Positions 38,442 through 49,192 of a stretch of DNA of 64,000 nt are shown here, piece after piece. The stretch is from Thermoactinomyces sp. DSM 45892. GTDB lineage: Bacteria; Bacillota; Bacilli; Thermoactinomycetales; Thermoactinomycetaceae. The position numbers were made by a program, and so were the translations under genes. The first letter of the stretch is position 1. Every line of letters begins with the position of its first letter. Location: assembly GCF_900107305.1 (NCBI RefSeq), contig NZ_FNPL01000010.1, positions 60,198 to 124,197 of the forward strand, in the 5' to 3' direction. The notes beneath the pieces were generated by a model. The model made no database searches. It was given only the letters and a program-made list of their open reading frames with translations, and was not told where the DNA came from.

Positions 38442-41400
38442 TTGATTCGGCCCCTCTCATTTTAGGTACTGTCTCATATTGTATCAGAAACTGTTCAATC
38501 ATTTCTAGAACAGCACGAGTAGACAGACCTGCCATCTTAAATGTTATCCCAATCTTTTGCCCTGCGGCAAGCCGAATCCGACCTGGGAAGTTCTGGGCAA
38601 TCTTAAATAACTTCTGGCCATCGATTCGTTGATTCTCTGCTTCCCGTAATCGCAAGGTAATCTCTGTACCTTTTTGCTCGATACTCTCCATCCCATACCG
38701 AATCGCATAAGCACGGATTTTAGCCACTTTAAGTAAGTTTTGTACAGGTTCCGGTAAATCACCAAAGCGATCTTCCATCTCCTCTTCTAACTCTACCACT
38801 GCAGCCAGTTCCGTAACAGCACGAATCTTTTTATATAACTCAATTTTTTGTTTCTCATCGCGAATGTAATCGGTAGGCAAATATGCATCTACACTCATCT
38901 CAATTTGAATCTCTTTCTCTTCGACCGGTGTCTTCCCTTGAATTTCAGCGACAGCTTCTTTTAGCATCTGGCTATACAGTTCAAAACCAACTGTAGCAAT
39001 GTGTCCGTGCTGTTCAGCCCCGAGCAGATTCCCTGCCCCACGGATCGATAGATCTCGCATCGCAATCTTAAATCCAGACCCGAGCTCCGTAAACTCCTTA
39101 ATCGCTTGTAGGCGCTTTTCAGCCGTTTCCGATAAGATTTTGTCCCTCTGGTACGTGAAATAAGCATACGCGATCCGATTGGAACGGCCCACACGGCCAC
39201 GTAACTGGTACAACTGTGATAGTCCCATCTTATCTGCATCATGAATAATAAGCGTATTCACGTTCGGAATATCGACTCCAGTCTCAATAATCGTCGTACT
39301 CACCAAAACATCATACTCACCATCGAGGAAATCAAGCATCGTTTTTTCTAGTTCATTTTCATTCATCTGACCATGAGCGATCGCCACTCGTGCTTCTGGC
39401 ACTAACATGCGAATCTGTTCAGCCATCTGATCGATATTGTGAACTTGATTATATAGGAAATACACCTGTCCATCGCGCGCCATCTCACGCTCAATCGCTT
39501 CCCGTACTAAGGCGCCTGAATACTCCAACACATATGTCTGCACAGGGAACCGGTTCTCTGGCGGAGTTTCAATCACAGAGAGATCCCTTACCCCCATCAT
39601 CGCCATATGAAGTGTACGAGGAATCGGGGTAGCTGTAAGAGTTAAAACATCAATATTATGTTTGAGTTGCTTAATCTTTTCTTTGTGTTTGACACCGAAT
39701 CGTTGTTCTTCATCAATAATAAGGAGGCCGAGATCTTTATACTGAATCTCCTTAGAAAGTAGCCGATGCGTTCCGATGACGATATCAACGACCCCATTCT
39801 TCAATCCGTCCAATGTTTCTTTCTGTTCTTTCCGTGAACGAAAACGACTCATCACACGAACTTGCACAGGGAAATCGGCAAATCTCTCTCGAAACGTTTC
39901 ATAATGCTGTTGTGCCAAAATCGTCGTCGGAACGAGTAGAGCCACCTGTTTTCCATCCATTGCCGCCTTAAAAGCCGCCCGCACTGCCACTTCTGTCTTC
40001 CCATATCCAACGTCTCCACATAAAAGCCGATCCATTGATTGACTGCTTTGCATATCCTTCTTAATCTCTTCAATCGAACGCAGTTGGTCAGGGGTCTCCT
40101 CATAAGGAAACATCGCTTCAAAATCCCGTTGTAACGATGAGTCTTTAGGAAAGGAATATCCTTTTGCTTCTTGACGTTGTGCGTATAACTCGATTAAATC
40201 CTGCGCGATATCTTGTACCGAAGTACGAACTTTATTCTTTACCTTGCTCCATTCACTACCACCTAAACTATAAACCTTAGGTGTTTTCTCTTCCGCACCT
40301 ACATACTTTTGAACGAGATCAATCTGTTCAACAGGTACATAGAGCTTATCATTACTCGCATATTGAATATGAAGATAGTCTTTATGAAGTCCGCCCACAT
40401 TTAGCGTTTCAATCCCTATATAGCGGCCAATCCCGTGATTCACATGTACAACATAGTCACCAGGCTTTAAATCCTGATAATCCTTAATTTTTTCAGCGTG
40501 ATCCAGCTTAGTCGAGCGACGAGGGCGCCGTTGCTTTTGCGTAAACACTTCACTCTCTGTAATCACAACTAGTCGCATCGAACCTAGTTCAAACCCACTT
40601 TGGAGGGCATGCAAACGGACAACCGGCTTACCTGGCAAAGAAGGTTGTTCTGAATTATCCCGGTGCACATCCATTCCATAATCAGAGAGAACTCGTTCCA
40701 ATCGATCAAGACGCTCTTCACTACTCGCAGTAAAAATGACCCGATAATTCGCTTTGACGAACCGGTCCCATTCTGCCTTTAAAACATGCATCTGACCATG
40801 AAACTGTTGCATCCCTTTACAAATGAATTGGACGATATTTTGGGGTTGTGCACCTGGAATCTGTCTCATAAATAAAGAGAGATAAACCCTGGAATGCTTC
40901 GTATGCGAAACCACTTCTTCAAACGAAAGCGAGACTTTTAACTGGGGCAGAAACTCTCCTTGCTGCAATAAAGCCGTCTGCCATTCTCCTTCCTCGCGCT
41001 CCATCTGACGAGCACTTTCCCCAATCCGCATCGGCTCATCTAACACAATATATGTATCCGCAGGCATGTAATCGATTAAACTATGGTAGTCTGGGTAGAT
41101 CTGCGAAACATACTTATAAATCCCCGTCACCATCATCCCTTGACGAAGCTGTTCAACATCCCAACCAATCTGCTCCTTCAGTTTCTCTCTCAAGGTTTCA
41201 TCTTGCACTTTTTTCAATCGCGCTTGTAATATTTCATCTACTCGCTCAGCAGACTGTCTCAGTATATCTTGACTCGCAAATAGCTCTCGAGCAGGAGGAA
41301 CCGTAATCGCATTCACTTTTTCCACAGATCGCTGTGTGCTTACGTGAAACGTGCGGATCGAATCTACTTCATCATCAAACCACTCAATCCGAACGGGATC

Positions 41401-41967
41401 TACAAAGGGTACTGGATAAATATCCACAATCCCACCACGAACACTAAATTCCCCACGCTTTTCTACCAAGTCAACGCGTTCATAACCTACATTCACCAAT
41501 CGCTCCACCAACGGATCGATCGGCAAATTTGCCCCCACTTCCATCTCAATATGGCTTTTTTCAAAAAGCTTCTTCGAGGGAAATAATTTCCGAAGTCCCG
41601 AAAAAGGAACCACTAAAACCCCACGAAACCTTTTCGAAAGTTTTGATAATACATCAATCCGTTCAGGCAGTGTATCATGACTTGCCAACGCAATTTCCGT
41701 TGTCACCAATTCATTTGCTGGATATAGAAGAACTTCATCTTTTGGTAGTAGCTCTTGAAGGTCTTCCACCATTTTTTGTGCTTGATTCAAATTATGCGCA
41801 ACCAAAAGAAGCGGGCGTTTCGTCTTTTGGTAGAGCGCCGCTATGTATACGCAACGTGCCGTACCCGTTAAACCAGTTACCAGCTGTTCTCTAAAGCCCT
41901 GTTCCAGTCCAGCTACGGTTGACTGGAAATCTCGATCTTGTTCCATCAGATAGACGAGCGGTCCCAC
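38419..41967 (-). CDS. mfd: Transcription-repair coupling factor Mfd
   Basis: 1182 residues from a GTG start at 41965-41967, 6 bases after AGGAGG; an ATG 15 bases upstream would contain that ribosome site. Order: UvrB-like N-terminal module, the RNA polymerase-interacting CarD-like domain ([17 protein letters not shown]), RecG-like translocase with [11 protein letters not shown] and [12 protein letters not shown], and the C-terminal TRCF domain. It releases stalled RNA polymerase and recruits UvrA. Flanked by fin and prsA. Confidence 0.97.
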   Translation of the reverse strand: MGPLVYLMEQDRDFQSTVAGLEQGFREQLVTGLTGTARCVYIAALYQKTKRPLLLVAHNLNQAQKMVEDLQELLPKDEVLLYPANELVTTEIALASHDTLPERIDVLSKLSKRFRGVLVVPFSGLRKLFPSKKLFEKSHIEMEVGANLPIDPLVERLVNVGYERVDLVEKRGEFSVRGGIVDIYPVPFVDPVRIEWFDDEVDSIRTFHVSTQRSVEKVNAITVPPARELFASQDILRQSAERVDEILQARLKKVQDETLREKLKEQIGWDVEQLRQGMMVTGIYKYVSQIYPDYHSLIDYMPADTYIVLDEPMRIGESARQMEREEGEWQTALLQQGEFLPQLKVSLSFEEVVSHTKHSRVYLSLFMRQIPGAQPQNIVQFICKGMQQFHGQMHVLKAEWDRFVKANYRVIFTASSEERLDRLERVLSDYGMDVHRDNSEQPSLPGKPVVRLHALQSGFELGSMRLVVITESEVFTQKQRRPRRSTKLDHAEKIKDYQDLKPGDYVVHVNHGIGRYIGIETLNVGGLHKDYLHIQYASNDKLYVPVEQIDLVQKYVGAEEKTPKVYSLGGSEWSKVKNKVRTSVQDIAQDLIELYAQRQEAKGYSFPKDSSLQRDFEAMFPYEETPDQLRSIEEIKKDMQSSQSMDRLLCGDVGYGKTEVAVRAAFKAAMDGKQVALLVPTTILAQQHYETFRERFADFPVQVRVMSRFRSRKEQKETLDGLKNGVVDIVIGTHRLLSKEIQYKDLGLLIIDEEQRFGVKHKEKIKQLKHNIDVLTLTATPIPRTLHMAMMGVRDLSVIETPPENRFPVQTYVLEYSGALVREAIEREMARDGQVYFLYNQVHNIDQMAEQIRMLVPEARVAIAHGQMNENELEKTMLDFLDGEYDVLVSTTIIETGVDIPNVNTLIIHDADKMGLSQLYQLRGRVGRSNRIAYAYFTYQRDKILSETAEKRLQAIKEFTELGSGFKIAMRDLSIRGAGNLLGAEQHGHIATVGFELYSQMLKEAVAEIQGKTPVEEKEIQIEMSVDAYLPTDYIRDEKQKIELYKKIRAVTELAAVVELEEEMEDRFGDLPEPVQNLLKVAKIRAYAIRYGMESIEQKGTEITLRLREAENQRIDGQKLFKIAQNFPGRIRLAAGQKIGITFKMAGLSTRAVLEMIEQFLIQYETVPKMRGAESNVTVPKA

Positions 41968-42082
41968 AGTGTTCCTCCTCATATTCCATCGAATCTAGAA
42001 AAAAGAAGCCTCAGCTTACAATCGCCAAGACTATTTTTTTGGATTTATCTGAAAATCAATTCATGACCCATCACCCCAGCCA

Positions 42083-42313
42083 TTACGAATAGAGGTGGGG
42101 TAATACGGTTCGTTCTGGATACTGGTCAAAAACCTGCTGACATGTGTCGCAGGTTACCCAGATCCGATTCGTACCATCTTCATCATTGGTTATTATATCC
42201 TGCCATTCTTCTGGGGTCAACCGATCCAACCCCAGTTGTACATCAGACACCTGACTCTGCTCAAAGCGTCCTTGAACCAACTGACAATGTGGGCAAATAT
42301 ATTCCCAAGCCAA
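42083..42313 (-). CDS. fin: Anti-sigma-F factor Fin
   Basis: 76 residues. Two CxxC zinc knuckles (C7/C10 in CPHC and CDTC near the C-terminus) match Fin (YabK), which inhibits sigma-F so the forespore can switch to sigma-G. Immediately upstream lies a sigma-F consensus promoter, giving the expected negative feedback. It is located between pth and mfd as in B. subtilis. Confidence 0.93.
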   Translation of the reverse strand: MAWEYICPHCQLVQGRFEQSQVSDVQLGLDRLTPEEWQDIITNDEDGTNRIWVTCDTCQQVFDQYPERTVLPHLYS

Positions 42314-42347
42314 GTAGATCTCCCCCTTAAGGAAATCAATTTGGTCT

Positions 42348-42377
42348 TAGTATTGCCGTTCGTAAAAGATGTATTCT
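42348..42377 (-). promoter_or_regulatory. Sigma-F promoter of fin
   Basis: On the minus strand, -10 GGCAATACTA (42348-42357) fits GGNNANAHTR at every position. The -35 AGAATA (42372-42377) is one base from WGCATA, with a 14-base spacer. Confidence 0.75.
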
Positions 42378-42381
42378 GGTC

Positions 42382-42939
42382 TCATCCATTAAACCGATTC
42401 ATGGCTATTAAAAATGACTCCTCCACCCATGTCTCCACAGCTTGGGATGCACGATCAGCAGCATCCTCAGCAAAGGGCAACTCTTCCTTCGAAAACGGTG
42501 ATAATACATAGTCTGGCACAGCAAGGGAAATCGGTCTTCCAATCCCAAGACGAATTCGTTTGAACTGATCTGTTCCCAAATGGGCGATGGTCGACTTCAT
42601 CCCGTTATGACCTCCTGCACTCCCTTTCGTACGTAGGCGCACTTCTCCGAGAGGTAGATCCATCTCGTCATAGATGATAACTAGATCCTCGATACCCATC
42701 TTGAGCCAATCGATAGCGGGCCGAATCGATTCACCGGATAAATTCATATAAGTCATCGGTTTTAGTAGGATTACTTTCTCTCCACATACCATCCCTTCCC
42801 CGATGATTCCCTTCCATTTCTCCTTGTTTAACGGGATTCCCCAGCGCTCACTTAATCGGTCAATTGCCCAGAAACCAATATTATGACGTGTAGACTCGTA
42901 TTTCTTTCCTGGATTCCCTAGTCCTACGATTAACTTCAT
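42382..42939 (-). CDS. pth: Peptidyl-tRNA hydrolase
   Basis: 185 residues from the ATG at 42937-42939 behind GGGAGTGG; the frame is open further upstream without support. MKLIVGLGNPGKKYESTRHNIGF holds the catalytic His, and the later KPMTYMNLSGES and GSAGGHNGMKS match the family. It recycles peptidyl-tRNA dropped from ribosomes (spoVC in B. subtilis). The ctc gene is missing between it and prs. Confidence 0.96.
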   Translation of the reverse strand: MKLIVGLGNPGKKYESTRHNIGFWAIDRLSERWGIPLNKEKWKGIIGEGMVCGEKVILLKPMTYMNLSGESIRPAIDWLKMGIEDLVIIYDEMDLPLGEVRLRTKGSAGGHNGMKSTIAHLGTDQFKRIRLGIGRPISLAVPDYVLSPFSKEELPFAEDAADRASQAVETWVEESFLIAMNRFNG

Positions 42940-42963
42940 GTTCCACTCCCTCATTTCTCTATG

Positions 42964-42998
42964 TAAAAAATAGCACAACCCCTCTAAGAAGTTGTGCT
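42964..42998 (-). terminator. Terminator after prs
   Basis: The stem AGCACAAC / GTTGTGCT with a 12-base loop is followed by ATTTTTT on the minus strand. Confidence 0.85.
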
Positions 42999-43009
42999 CT
43001 TAACCAAAC

Positions 43010-43957
43010 TTAGTCGAATAGCTTACTTACTGATTGCTCATGATGAACACGCATGATTGCTTCACCTATTAACGGGGCAACCGATAGGACTTTCGTTTTG
43101 TCTAACCTTTTATCATCTGGGAGTGGGATGGTGTCCGTTACAACCATCTCCGTAATACTCGCTTCACGGATGCGAGAAATCGCCGGACCCGAAAACACAG
43201 GATGCGTACAGCAAGCAAACACTTCTTTCGCACCTTGGTCCAAGATTGCATTAGCCGCAAGTGTAATCGTTCCTGCCGTATCGATTAAATCATCAATAAT
43301 AATCGCTGTCTTCCCTCTTACATCACCCACAATATTCATCACTTCGGACACATTAGGCTCTGGACGACGCTTATCAATAATCGCGATCGGAGCTCCTAGA
43401 CGCTCTGCTAGGCGACGAGCACGAATCACACCCCCATGATCTGGAGAAACCACGACAATATCCTCGAGATTTTTACTCTGAAAATATTCTGCTAAAATCG
43501 GCACGCCCAGCAGATGATCGACAGGGATATTAAAAAAGCCCTGAATTTGGGTAGCATGTAGATCCATCGTAATGACCCGATTTGCACCTGCTGTTTCAAT
43601 TAAATTTGCCACCAGCTTCGCAGTAATCGGATCACGAGCACGCGCTTTACGATCCTGTCTCGCGTAGCCATAATAAGGTAGTACAACATTAATCGTCCCC
43701 GCAGATGCCCGCTTTAGTGCATCTACCATCACTAACATTTCCATAAGGTTTTGATTGACAGGGTTACATGTAGATTGGATTACATATACATCCGATCCTC
43801 GAACACTTTCATTCAACTTAATATGGATTTCTCCATCGCTAAATTTTCCAACTTGAGCATCTCCAAGAGGAATACCAATATGATCACAAATTTTCTGTGC
43901 CAAATCTGGGTTTGAGTTACAACTAAATATCTGTAAACGCGAGCGATTAACTGACAT
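43010..43957 (-). CDS. prs: Ribose-phosphate pyrophosphokinase
   Basis: 315 residues. It makes PRPP from ribose-5-phosphate and ATP. Present are the N-terminal [12 protein letters not shown], the magnesium-binding [11 protein letters not shown] and the PRPP loop [18 protein letters not shown] lies 10 bases before the ATG. It starts 25 bases after glmU, as in Bacillus. Confidence 0.97.
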   Translation of the reverse strand: MSVNRSRLQIFSCNSNPDLAQKICDHIGIPLGDAQVGKFSDGEIHIKLNESVRGSDVYVIQSTCNPVNQNLMEMLVMVDALKRASAGTINVVLPYYGYARQDRKARARDPITAKLVANLIETAGANRVITMDLHATQIQGFFNIPVDHLLGVPILAEYFQSKNLEDIVVVSPDHGGVIRARRLAERLGAPIAIIDKRRPEPNVSEVMNIVGDVRGKTAIIIDDLIDTAGTITLAANAILDQGAKEVFACCTHPVFSGPAISRIREASITEMVVTDTIPLPDDKRLDKTKVLSVAPLIGEAIMRVHHEQSVSKLFD

Positions 43958-43982
43958 GTGATGAGTGCCTCCGAATTCCTGC

Positions 43983-45371
43983 TTACTTGTTACTATCTTT
44001 AATCTTTTCCATAAGGAGCTTAGCGTAGCCTTCTTTCGTTACCTGACGCTGTCTTGCAATCGCAAATGAATCTTCTGGAACACGATCTGTAATCGTTGAA
44101 CCTGCCGCTACATAAGAACCCTTCTCAAGCGTAACAGGTGCCACTAAATTCACGTTACAACCAACAAATGAATCCGCTTTAATCGTCGTTTTATGCTTTC
44201 TAATTCCATCATAGTTTACTGTTACCACACCACAAGCAATATTTACATTCTCGCCAACCTCAGCATCCCCTACATATGCTAAATGGGACACCTTCGTTCC
44301 CGATCCGAGTTCAGCCTTCTTCAAATCTACAAAACAGCCTACTTTTACATCCTCCGCTAGTTTTGTACCTGAACGTACGTATACAAAAGGCCCTACACTT
44401 ACATTCTTCTCAATTGAGCTCTCATGTAACACAGTATAGGATATACGACTAGAGTCGGCTACAGACACATCTTTCAAGTCCGCACCAGGTCCAATTCGGC
44501 AGGATTCCCCAATCACCGTTTGGCCACGTAAAAAACAACCCGGTTCGATAACGGTATCCTCACCGATGATGACATCTGCTTCTATATAGGTATTCTCAGG
44601 ATGAACAATCGTAACCCCATTTAGCATGTGCCCGCGAAGGATTCGCTCACGCATTAACTTCTCTGCTTCCGCTAACTGCAGTCGATCGTTTACACCCATC
44701 GCTTCATTTACATCTTGAATCACTTGTGCACTAATTCGCTCCCCGCCTTCACGTAGAATCGTAAGGGCATCAGGAAGATAGTACTCACCTTGCGCATTAT
44801 CATTGTTTACTTTTTCTAGAGCAGCAAACAATTTCTGATTATCAAAACAGAAAGTACCTGTATTTATTTCTTGAATGAGCAATTCATCATCCGTAGCATC
44901 TTTATGTTCAACGATACGCTCTACACTACCATCTTCATAACGGACGACCCGTCCATAACCGGTAGCATCTTGCATATGAGCCGTTAAAACCGTTGCCGCA
45001 GCTCCTGATTCTTGATGTGTCTCAACAAGTTTTTGTAGGGTTTCTCTCGTAAAAAGAGGGTGATCTCCATTTAAAACAATCGTTGTGCCTTGTAAGTCTT
45101 GGAGTAAAGGCTTTGCTTGCATAACTGCATGAGCCGTACCAAGTTGTTGTTCTTGCTGGGCAAATAATACTTCCGAAGATAATTTCGCTTTTACTGTTTC
45201 TCCTAAATAACCAACTACCATAATGGTCTTCGACGTACCTATCGCATGTAATTGATCAATCACGTGCTGTACCATCGGCTTCCCGCAAACAGGGTGAAGA
45301 ACTTTGTGCGTTTTGGACTTCATTCTTGTACCTTTCCCTGCTGCTAAGATCACCGCAAAGAGATTCTGCAT
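43983..45371 (-). CDS. glmU: Bifunctional UDP-GlcNAc pyrophosphorylase / GlcN-1-P acetyltransferase
   Basis: 462 residues from the ATG at 45369-45371, matching family length; the frame continues upstream without homology. The pyrophosphorylase domain starts with [11 protein letters not shown] (7-17), and the C-terminal acetyltransferase has left-handed beta-helix hexapeptide repeats ([21 protein letters not shown] onward). It gives UDP-GlcNAc for peptidoglycan. The preceding spoVG gene is separated by a bidirectional terminator. Confidence 0.96.
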   Translation of the reverse strand: MQNLFAVILAAGKGTRMKSKTHKVLHPVCGKPMVQHVIDQLHAIGTSKTIMVVGYLGETVKAKLSSEVLFAQQEQQLGTAHAVMQAKPLLQDLQGTTIVLNGDHPLFTRETLQKLVETHQESGAAATVLTAHMQDATGYGRVVRYEDGSVERIVEHKDATDDELLIQEINTGTFCFDNQKLFAALEKVNNDNAQGEYYLPDALTILREGGERISAQVIQDVNEAMGVNDRLQLAEAEKLMRERILRGHMLNGVTIVHPENTYIEADVIIGEDTVIEPGCFLRGQTVIGESCRIGPGADLKDVSVADSSRISYTVLHESSIEKNVSVGPFVYVRSGTKLAEDVKVGCFVDLKKAELGSGTKVSHLAYVGDAEVGENVNIACGVVTVNYDGIRKHKTTIKADSFVGCNVNLVAPVTLEKGSYVAAGSTITDRVPEDSFAIARQRQVTKEGYAKLLMEKIKDSNK

Positions 45372-45469
45372 ACTCGATTTATGCCCCCGTTTCCTAGCAA
45401 ACTTCCTCCCTGAATATATCCCAAAGTATACATGATTGCAACCAACGAATCCTAGTCCGCTTAGACGAC

Positions 45470-45500
45470 AAAAAATCATCCTTATCTAGGATGATTTTTT
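45470..45500. terminator. Terminator after spoVG
   Basis: A perfect stem AAAAAATCATCC / GGATGATTTTTT with a 7-base loop, flanked by A and T runs, works in either direction. It is 19 bases past the spoVG stop. Confidence 0.88.
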
Positions 45501-45518
45501 GGATCATATCTATACAAT

Positions 45519-45821
45519 TTATGCATCTATGATCACTGCACTCGGAACAGGGACCATATCCACCGGATCTTCCGTCCGATTATACACTTCCAAAACAGCC
45601 GCTTCGATCTTTTCACGGCTCGAAGGGGAGATTGGATGTGCAATATCACGGAAATCTCCATCCGGGGTACGTTTACTTGGCATTGCTACAAACATTCCAT
45701 TATTTCCATCAATCACGCGGATATCATGTACTACAAATTCACTATCGATCGTAATGGAAGCAATCGCACGCATTCTACCTTCTCGATTTACTTTTCTAAG
45801 ACGCACATCTGTTATTTGCAT
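45519..45821 (-). CDS. spoVG: SpoVG RNA-binding regulator
   Basis: 100 residues from ATG 45821; an in-frame ATG two codons earlier is too near the GGTGG ribosome site. The highly conserved core VTDVRLR-type N-terminus, [22 protein letters not shown] and FRDIAHPI are intact. SpoVG acts in septation and developmental gene control and binds nucleic acid. A sigma-H promoter is readable upstream, agreeing with the classical spoVG promoter. Confidence 0.96.
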   Translation of the reverse strand: MQITDVRLRKVNREGRMRAIASITIDSEFVVHDIRVIDGNNGMFVAMPSKRTPDGDFRDIAHPISPSSREKIEAAVLEVYNRTEDPVDMVPVPSAVIIDA

Positions 45822-45860
45822 CCTCATACACCACCCATTTCCAAAGATGACATAGTTCTA

Positions 45861-45889
45861 CATTTCGAGATCGATTGTTTATTTCCTGC
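45861..45889 (-). promoter_or_regulatory. Sigma-H promoter of spoVG
   Basis: On the minus strand, -35 GCAGGAAAT (45881-45889) fits RNAGGAWWW. After 11 bases the -10 CTCGAAATG (45861-45869) keeps the GAA core of RNNGAATWW but deviates at two positions. An AT-rich stretch lies just upstream. Confidence 0.65.
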
Positions 45890-45949
45890 TAAAAAATGGG
45901 ATTCAGGTAAAATTTTTTCTCCATATTCGGATGCAAATACGATGTTGTG

Positions 45950-46324
45950 CTATTTCTTAACCGCAATTACTTCCATTTCGATCAAGACATCCTTAGGCAG
46001 ACGTGCTACTTCCACACAAGAACGGGCAGGGCGATGATCCGTAAAGTATTCTGCATAAATCTCATTAATCGTTTGGAACTGATTCATATCTTTAATAAAA
46101 AGCGTCGTCTTCACTACTTGGGTTAGTCCCACCCCTGCTTCTTGCAGAACCGCTTCCACATTTCGCAAGACTTGGTGCGTTTGCTCCACGATTCCACCTG
46201 CAACCAGTTCTCCTTTAGCCGTTAATGGAATCTGCCCTGATGTAAAAATCATATCGCCTACAACCATCCCCTGCACATAAGGGCCTATTGCTTGAGGCGC
46301 ATGATTCGTTTCAATTTTTTGCAT
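45950..46324 (-). CDS. ridA: RidA family enamine/imine deaminase (YabJ)
   Basis: 124 residues from the ATG at 46324; an upstream in-frame GTG is part of the GAGGTGGAG ribosome site. The N-terminal APQAIGPY, central [12 protein letters not shown] and catalytic Arg region [23 protein letters not shown] are conserved. It hydrolyses reactive 2-aminoacrylate. It is encoded after purR, the B. subtilis purR-yabJ arrangement. Confidence 0.95.
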   Translation of the reverse strand: MQKIETNHAPQAIGPYVQGMVVGDMIFTSGQIPLTAKGELVAGGIVEQTHQVLRNVEAVLQEAGVGLTQVVKTTLFIKDMNQFQTINEIYAEYFTDHRPARSCVEVARLPKDVLIEMEVIAVKK

Positions 46325-46354
46325 ATTCTTCTCCACCTCTCTGTTCGATTCTGT

Positions 46355-47191
46355 TTACTCAACAAATTTATCCTTAAACACATTTCCAATCCCGACTCGA
46401 AGGGTACGATCCCGCTCATGAATCTCCGACACACTGATCAAAGAAACAAAATCGTCCACGAATCGTCCGGGAACATGAGCCTCAGCTAGCACTCCCACAC
46501 CAACCACCGTTGCTTCAAACTCGAGACATAGATCTTTCAAGCCACGAACCGTTCCGCCAGCCTTCATAAAATCATCAATGATCAATACACGCGATCCTTG
46601 AGGCAGGCTTCTCTTAGATAAAGAAAGAGGCTTTAGCTTTCCACTCGATCCGGAAACAGTGTTAACCGTTACAACAGATCCTTCCGTAACCCGGTAATCA
46701 TAACGGGCAATGACGACTGGGACACGTAAATAGTTTGCTACAGCATAAGCTAATGGAATTCCTTTAATCTCGACTGTCAAAATGGCATCGATCTTAACAC
46801 CAGCAAATAAAGTGGCCCAAATCCGGCCTACTCTACTTAGCAATGTGGGATCCCCCAAAAGATCAGACATATATAAGAAGCCGCCTGGTAAAATTCGCTC
46901 TGGTTTCTCCAATTCCTCACATAGTTTTACTAAAATTTCCTCTGTGCGTGCCAAATCCAGTTTTGGGATATAGCGAACTCCACCCGCGGCTCCTGCTACT
47001 GTCTCTAATTCACCGCTGCCTTCACTACGAAAAACTTCATCAATAATCGTTAGATCTTCACTGATCGATGACTTAGCAGACTGATATCTCTTTGCAAACG
47101 TTGTCAGTGGGATTAGTGTATAGGGCTGAGCAAGTAATTGATTCGTTAAATCAACTAGTCTCGCGCTCCGCTTCCATTTCTCTTTTTCCAT
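46355..47191 (-). CDS. purR: Purine operon repressor PurR
   Basis: 278 residues from the ATG at 47189-47191 with GGAGG 8 bases ahead. An N-terminal winged helix (RSARLVDLTNQLLAQPYTLI) is fused to a phosphoribosyltransferase-like domain with the PRPP motif VLIIDDFMKAGGTVRGL. PRPP releases PurR from PurBoxes. Two facing PurBox-like sites over its own promoter imply autoregulation. Confidence 0.95.
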   Translation of the reverse strand: MEKEKWKRSARLVDLTNQLLAQPYTLIPLTTFAKRYQSAKSSISEDLTIIDEVFRSEGSGELETVAGAAGGVRYIPKLDLARTEEILVKLCEELEKPERILPGGFLYMSDLLGDPTLLSRVGRIWATLFAGVKIDAILTVEIKGIPLAYAVANYLRVPVVIARYDYRVTEGSVVTVNTVSGSSGKLKPLSLSKRSLPQGSRVLIIDDFMKAGGTVRGLKDLCLEFEATVVGVGVLAEAHVPGRFVDDFVSLISVSEIHERDRTLRVGIGNVFKDKFVE

Positions 47192-47205
47192 CCATAATAC
47201 CTCCG

Positions 47206-47250
47206 GAAATCCGAATATCATGACGGAAATATACCATTATGTACGGGTTT
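47206..47250 (-). promoter_or_regulatory. Paired PurBoxes over the purR promoter
   Basis: On the minus strand, AAACCCGTACATAA (47237-47250) and the inverted GATATTCGGATTTC (47206-47219) are separated by 17 bases. Each core (CCGTAC, ATTCGG) is one base from CCGAAC/GTTCGG. Orientation and spacing match Bacillus PurR control sites. Confidence 0.65.
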
Positions 47251-47256
47251 AATCAA
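47228..47256 (-). promoter_or_regulatory. Sigma-A promoter of purR
   Basis: On the minus strand, -35 TTGATT (47251-47256), a 17-base spacer and -10 TATATT (47228-47233) with an extended TGG just before it. It lies between and overlaps the PurBoxes. Confidence 0.7.
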
Positions 47257-47269
47257 GTGTAGACTCAAA

Positions 47270-48127
47270 TTAAGCCCCTAACATTCGTACGGCAAAAACC
47301 TGATCACAAAAGCCACGAAGACCATTTACTATTCTCTTAGCTCGTGATTCCTTTCGAACCAAACCAAACACCGTAGGGCCACTTCCGGACATTAAGACCC
47401 CGTCGGCACCGAATTGCTCCATCTTTTGTTTGATCTTATAAACTTCAGGATATAAGCCGATCGTAACAGGCTCTAGTACATTTCCTAGATTCGCAATTAC
47501 CTTTTCATATGAGCTGGCATGCAGTGCATCAACCATTGCTCTCGTATTTGGATGTGTCGTGATTTCGTCCACTTGAAGTTTTCCAAACACATCTCCTGTT
47601 GAAACGCCATGCGTTGGCTTTGCAAGCACCACCCAACAACTAGGGGGAGGTAGAATAGGTGTTAAAATCTCCCCTCTACCTTCTGCAAGAGCTGTATCCC
47701 CATAGATACAAAACGGTACATCCGAACCGATTTCAGCCCCGATCTCGGCCAATTCTTCCAATGAAAGACCTAGATTCCATAAACGATTACATCCTCGCAG
47801 AGTCGCTGCCGCATCGCTACTCCCTCCAGCGAGTCCTGCCGCTACTGGAATATGCTTATAAATTTTTATCTTCACACCGCGATCAATACCTGTTTTTTGT
47901 TGTAGTAACTTCGCCGCAAGGTATGCCAGATTCCGCTCATCTTGCGGAACGAGGCCTGATGTACTTTCAAGCATAACTCCTGAGTAAGGTAGATCCATAA
48001 GGTCGATTCGGTCAGCCAAATCAACAGTTGTCATCACCATCTCTAAATCGTGATAGCCATCTGGGCGTTTACGGAGTGCATCTAATGTTAGATTGATCTT
48101 AGCGGGTGCTTTTTCTGATGTGTACAT
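47270..48127 (-). CDS. ispE: 4-diphosphocytidyl-2-C-methyl-D-erythritol kinase
   Basis: 285 residues from the ATG at 48127 behind a GGGGGGAAGAG site. This GHMP kinase has the ATP loop [20 protein letters not shown]-terminal APAKINLTL and C-terminal [10 protein letters not shown]. It performs the fourth step of the MEP isoprenoid pathway. It is placed between veg and purR as in Bacillus; sspF is missing. Confidence 0.96.
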   Translation of the reverse strand: MYTSEKAPAKINLTLDALRKRPDGYHDLEMVMTTVDLADRIDLMDLPYSGVMLESTSGLVPQDERNLAYLAAKLLQQKTGIDRGVKIKIYKHIPVAAGLAGGSSDAAATLRGCNRLWNLGLSLEELAEIGAEIGSDVPFCIYGDTALAEGRGEILTPILPPPSCWVVLAKPTHGVSTGDVFGKLQVDEITTHPNTRAMVDALHASSYEKVIANLGNVLEPVTIGLYPEVYKIKQKMEQFGADGVLMSGSGPTVFGLVRKESRAKRIVNGLRGFCDQVFAVRMLGA

Positions 48128-48263
48128 TTCTCTTCCCCCCAGCACCTTGTTCATTTCTCTTCCGAAGTATCTGATCCTCCTATTGTACCATGGTATTCCC
48201 ATACTCGAAATGAAAAAAGAAAAGCCGAGGATTACTCCCCAGCTACCCTAAGCCCATCTATGT

Positions 48264-48291
48264 AAAAAAAACAAGACCATAGAGGTCTTGT
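48264..48291 (-). terminator. Terminator after veg
   Basis: The stem ACAAGACC / GGTCTTGT with a 5-base loop is followed by eight T on the minus strand, directly after the veg stop. Confidence 0.9.
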
Positions 48292-48295
48292 CCGA

Positions 48296-48577
48296 TTATT
48301 GAGTAGCTCTGATGTACTTAACTGGAACGAGTTGGTCATTTTGAAAAACTCTCAACTCTACTGATTCCGTCAGTATATCCGCATAACTGTATGAAACGCG
48401 TTCAAAGGCGTGTTGATCTTCATCTAACTTCACAATAAAAACGGAAGGGTATGTTTCTTCTAATATACCCGTACGTTCAATGGTCTTACGGCGTCCACTG
48501 TTCGCTTTTAATCGGATTCTTTCTCCAATAAAGCTGTCCAGAGTTAGCTTGATTTCAGATAGAGCATTTTTGCCCAT
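48296..48577 (-). CDS. veg: Veg protein, biofilm stimulator
   Basis: 93 residues from the ATG at 48577, 8 bases after GAGGTGG (an upstream in-frame GTG is in the ribosome site). The core [41 protein letters not shown] is highly conserved in Firmicutes. Veg promotes biofilm formation in B. subtilis through SinR control. Tandem strong promoters precede it, as expected for this very active gene. Confidence 0.95.
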   Translation of the reverse strand: MGKNALSEIKLTLDSFIGERIRLKANSGRRKTIERTGILEETYPSVFIVKLDEDQHAFERVSYSYADILTESVELRVFQNDQLVPVKYIRATQ

Positions 48578-48603
48578 AAATTCGACCACCTCACTTGTAG
48601 AAG

Positions 48604-48632
48604 ATTATATAACAAGCGAGGCTCGAAGTCAA
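48604..48632 (-). promoter_or_regulatory. veg promoter P2 (sigma-A)
   Basis: On the minus strand, -35 TTGACT (48627-48632), a 17-base spacer and -10 TATAAT (48604-48609). Confidence 0.75.
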
Positions 48633-48639
48633 ATCAGGT

Positions 48640-48669
48640 ATTATAGCAGTCCGTAATTCCTTTTGTCAA
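48640..48669 (-). promoter_or_regulatory. veg promoter P1 (sigma-A)
   Basis: On the minus strand, -35 TTGACA (48664-48669), an 18-base spacer and -10 TATAAT (48640-48645). It lies 36 bases upstream of P2, giving tandem near-consensus promoters. Confidence 0.75.
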
Positions 48670-48678
48670 TCATATTTT

Positions 48679-49152
48679 TTATCGTGTAAATCGATCGGCT
48701 ACAGCGGAAGCCGCATAGGATTCCGGCTTAATTTTCGCTTGATATCCAACTGCCGTCACCCATCCAACTACTTCTTGAATCACCTTACGCGTCTCGCCCT
48801 GTTGTCCAATATCCAAATGTATTTCCATCTGTATATCAGAAAACATACGGAAGAATCCATGCTCTTTCAATAGATCCACACAAGTCAAACTATACTCGGT
48901 TTCACGATAGATCCGATAACGTAATTCCTTCATCTGACTATGTGTTCGCTTTGTATAGAAGAAAAGCGCCCCTTTTCCAACCCTTTGTATAATAATCGCT
49001 GTTACAAAGACAGTCTCTTTATAACGGGTCATCGAGTCGGTCCCTATCATCAACTTATACTCCGAGTTAGGATCTTCCCGCACATACTTCTGAATCTCAG
49101 ACATCATTTCCTCGAAGCTACATTTACCCCTTCGTGGATGATAAAAATGCAC
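48679..49152 (-). CDS. Ribonuclease H-like YkuK family protein (DUF458)
   Basis: 157 residues from a GTG start with GGAGGG 6 bases ahead. KLMIGTDSMTRY, then VFVTAIIIQ and the late IHLDIGQQGETRKVIQEVVGWVTA give the YkuK/DUF458 pattern with RNase H-like acidic positions. Function is uncharacterised. B. subtilis has the sporulation protease yabG at this place and ykuK elsewhere on its chromosome, so this is a local replacement or transposition. Confidence 0.85.
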   Translation of the reverse strand: MHFYHPRRGKCSFEEMMSEIQKYVREDPNSEYKLMIGTDSMTRYKETVFVTAIIIQRVGKGALFFYTKRTHSQMKELRYRIYRETEYSLTCVDLLKEHGFFRMFSDIQMEIHLDIGQQGETRKVIQEVVGWVTAVGYQAKIKPESYAASAVADRFTR

Positions 49153-49192
49153 AAGTATCCCTCCAGATTTGAGTCAAGGAACTCGAATCACA

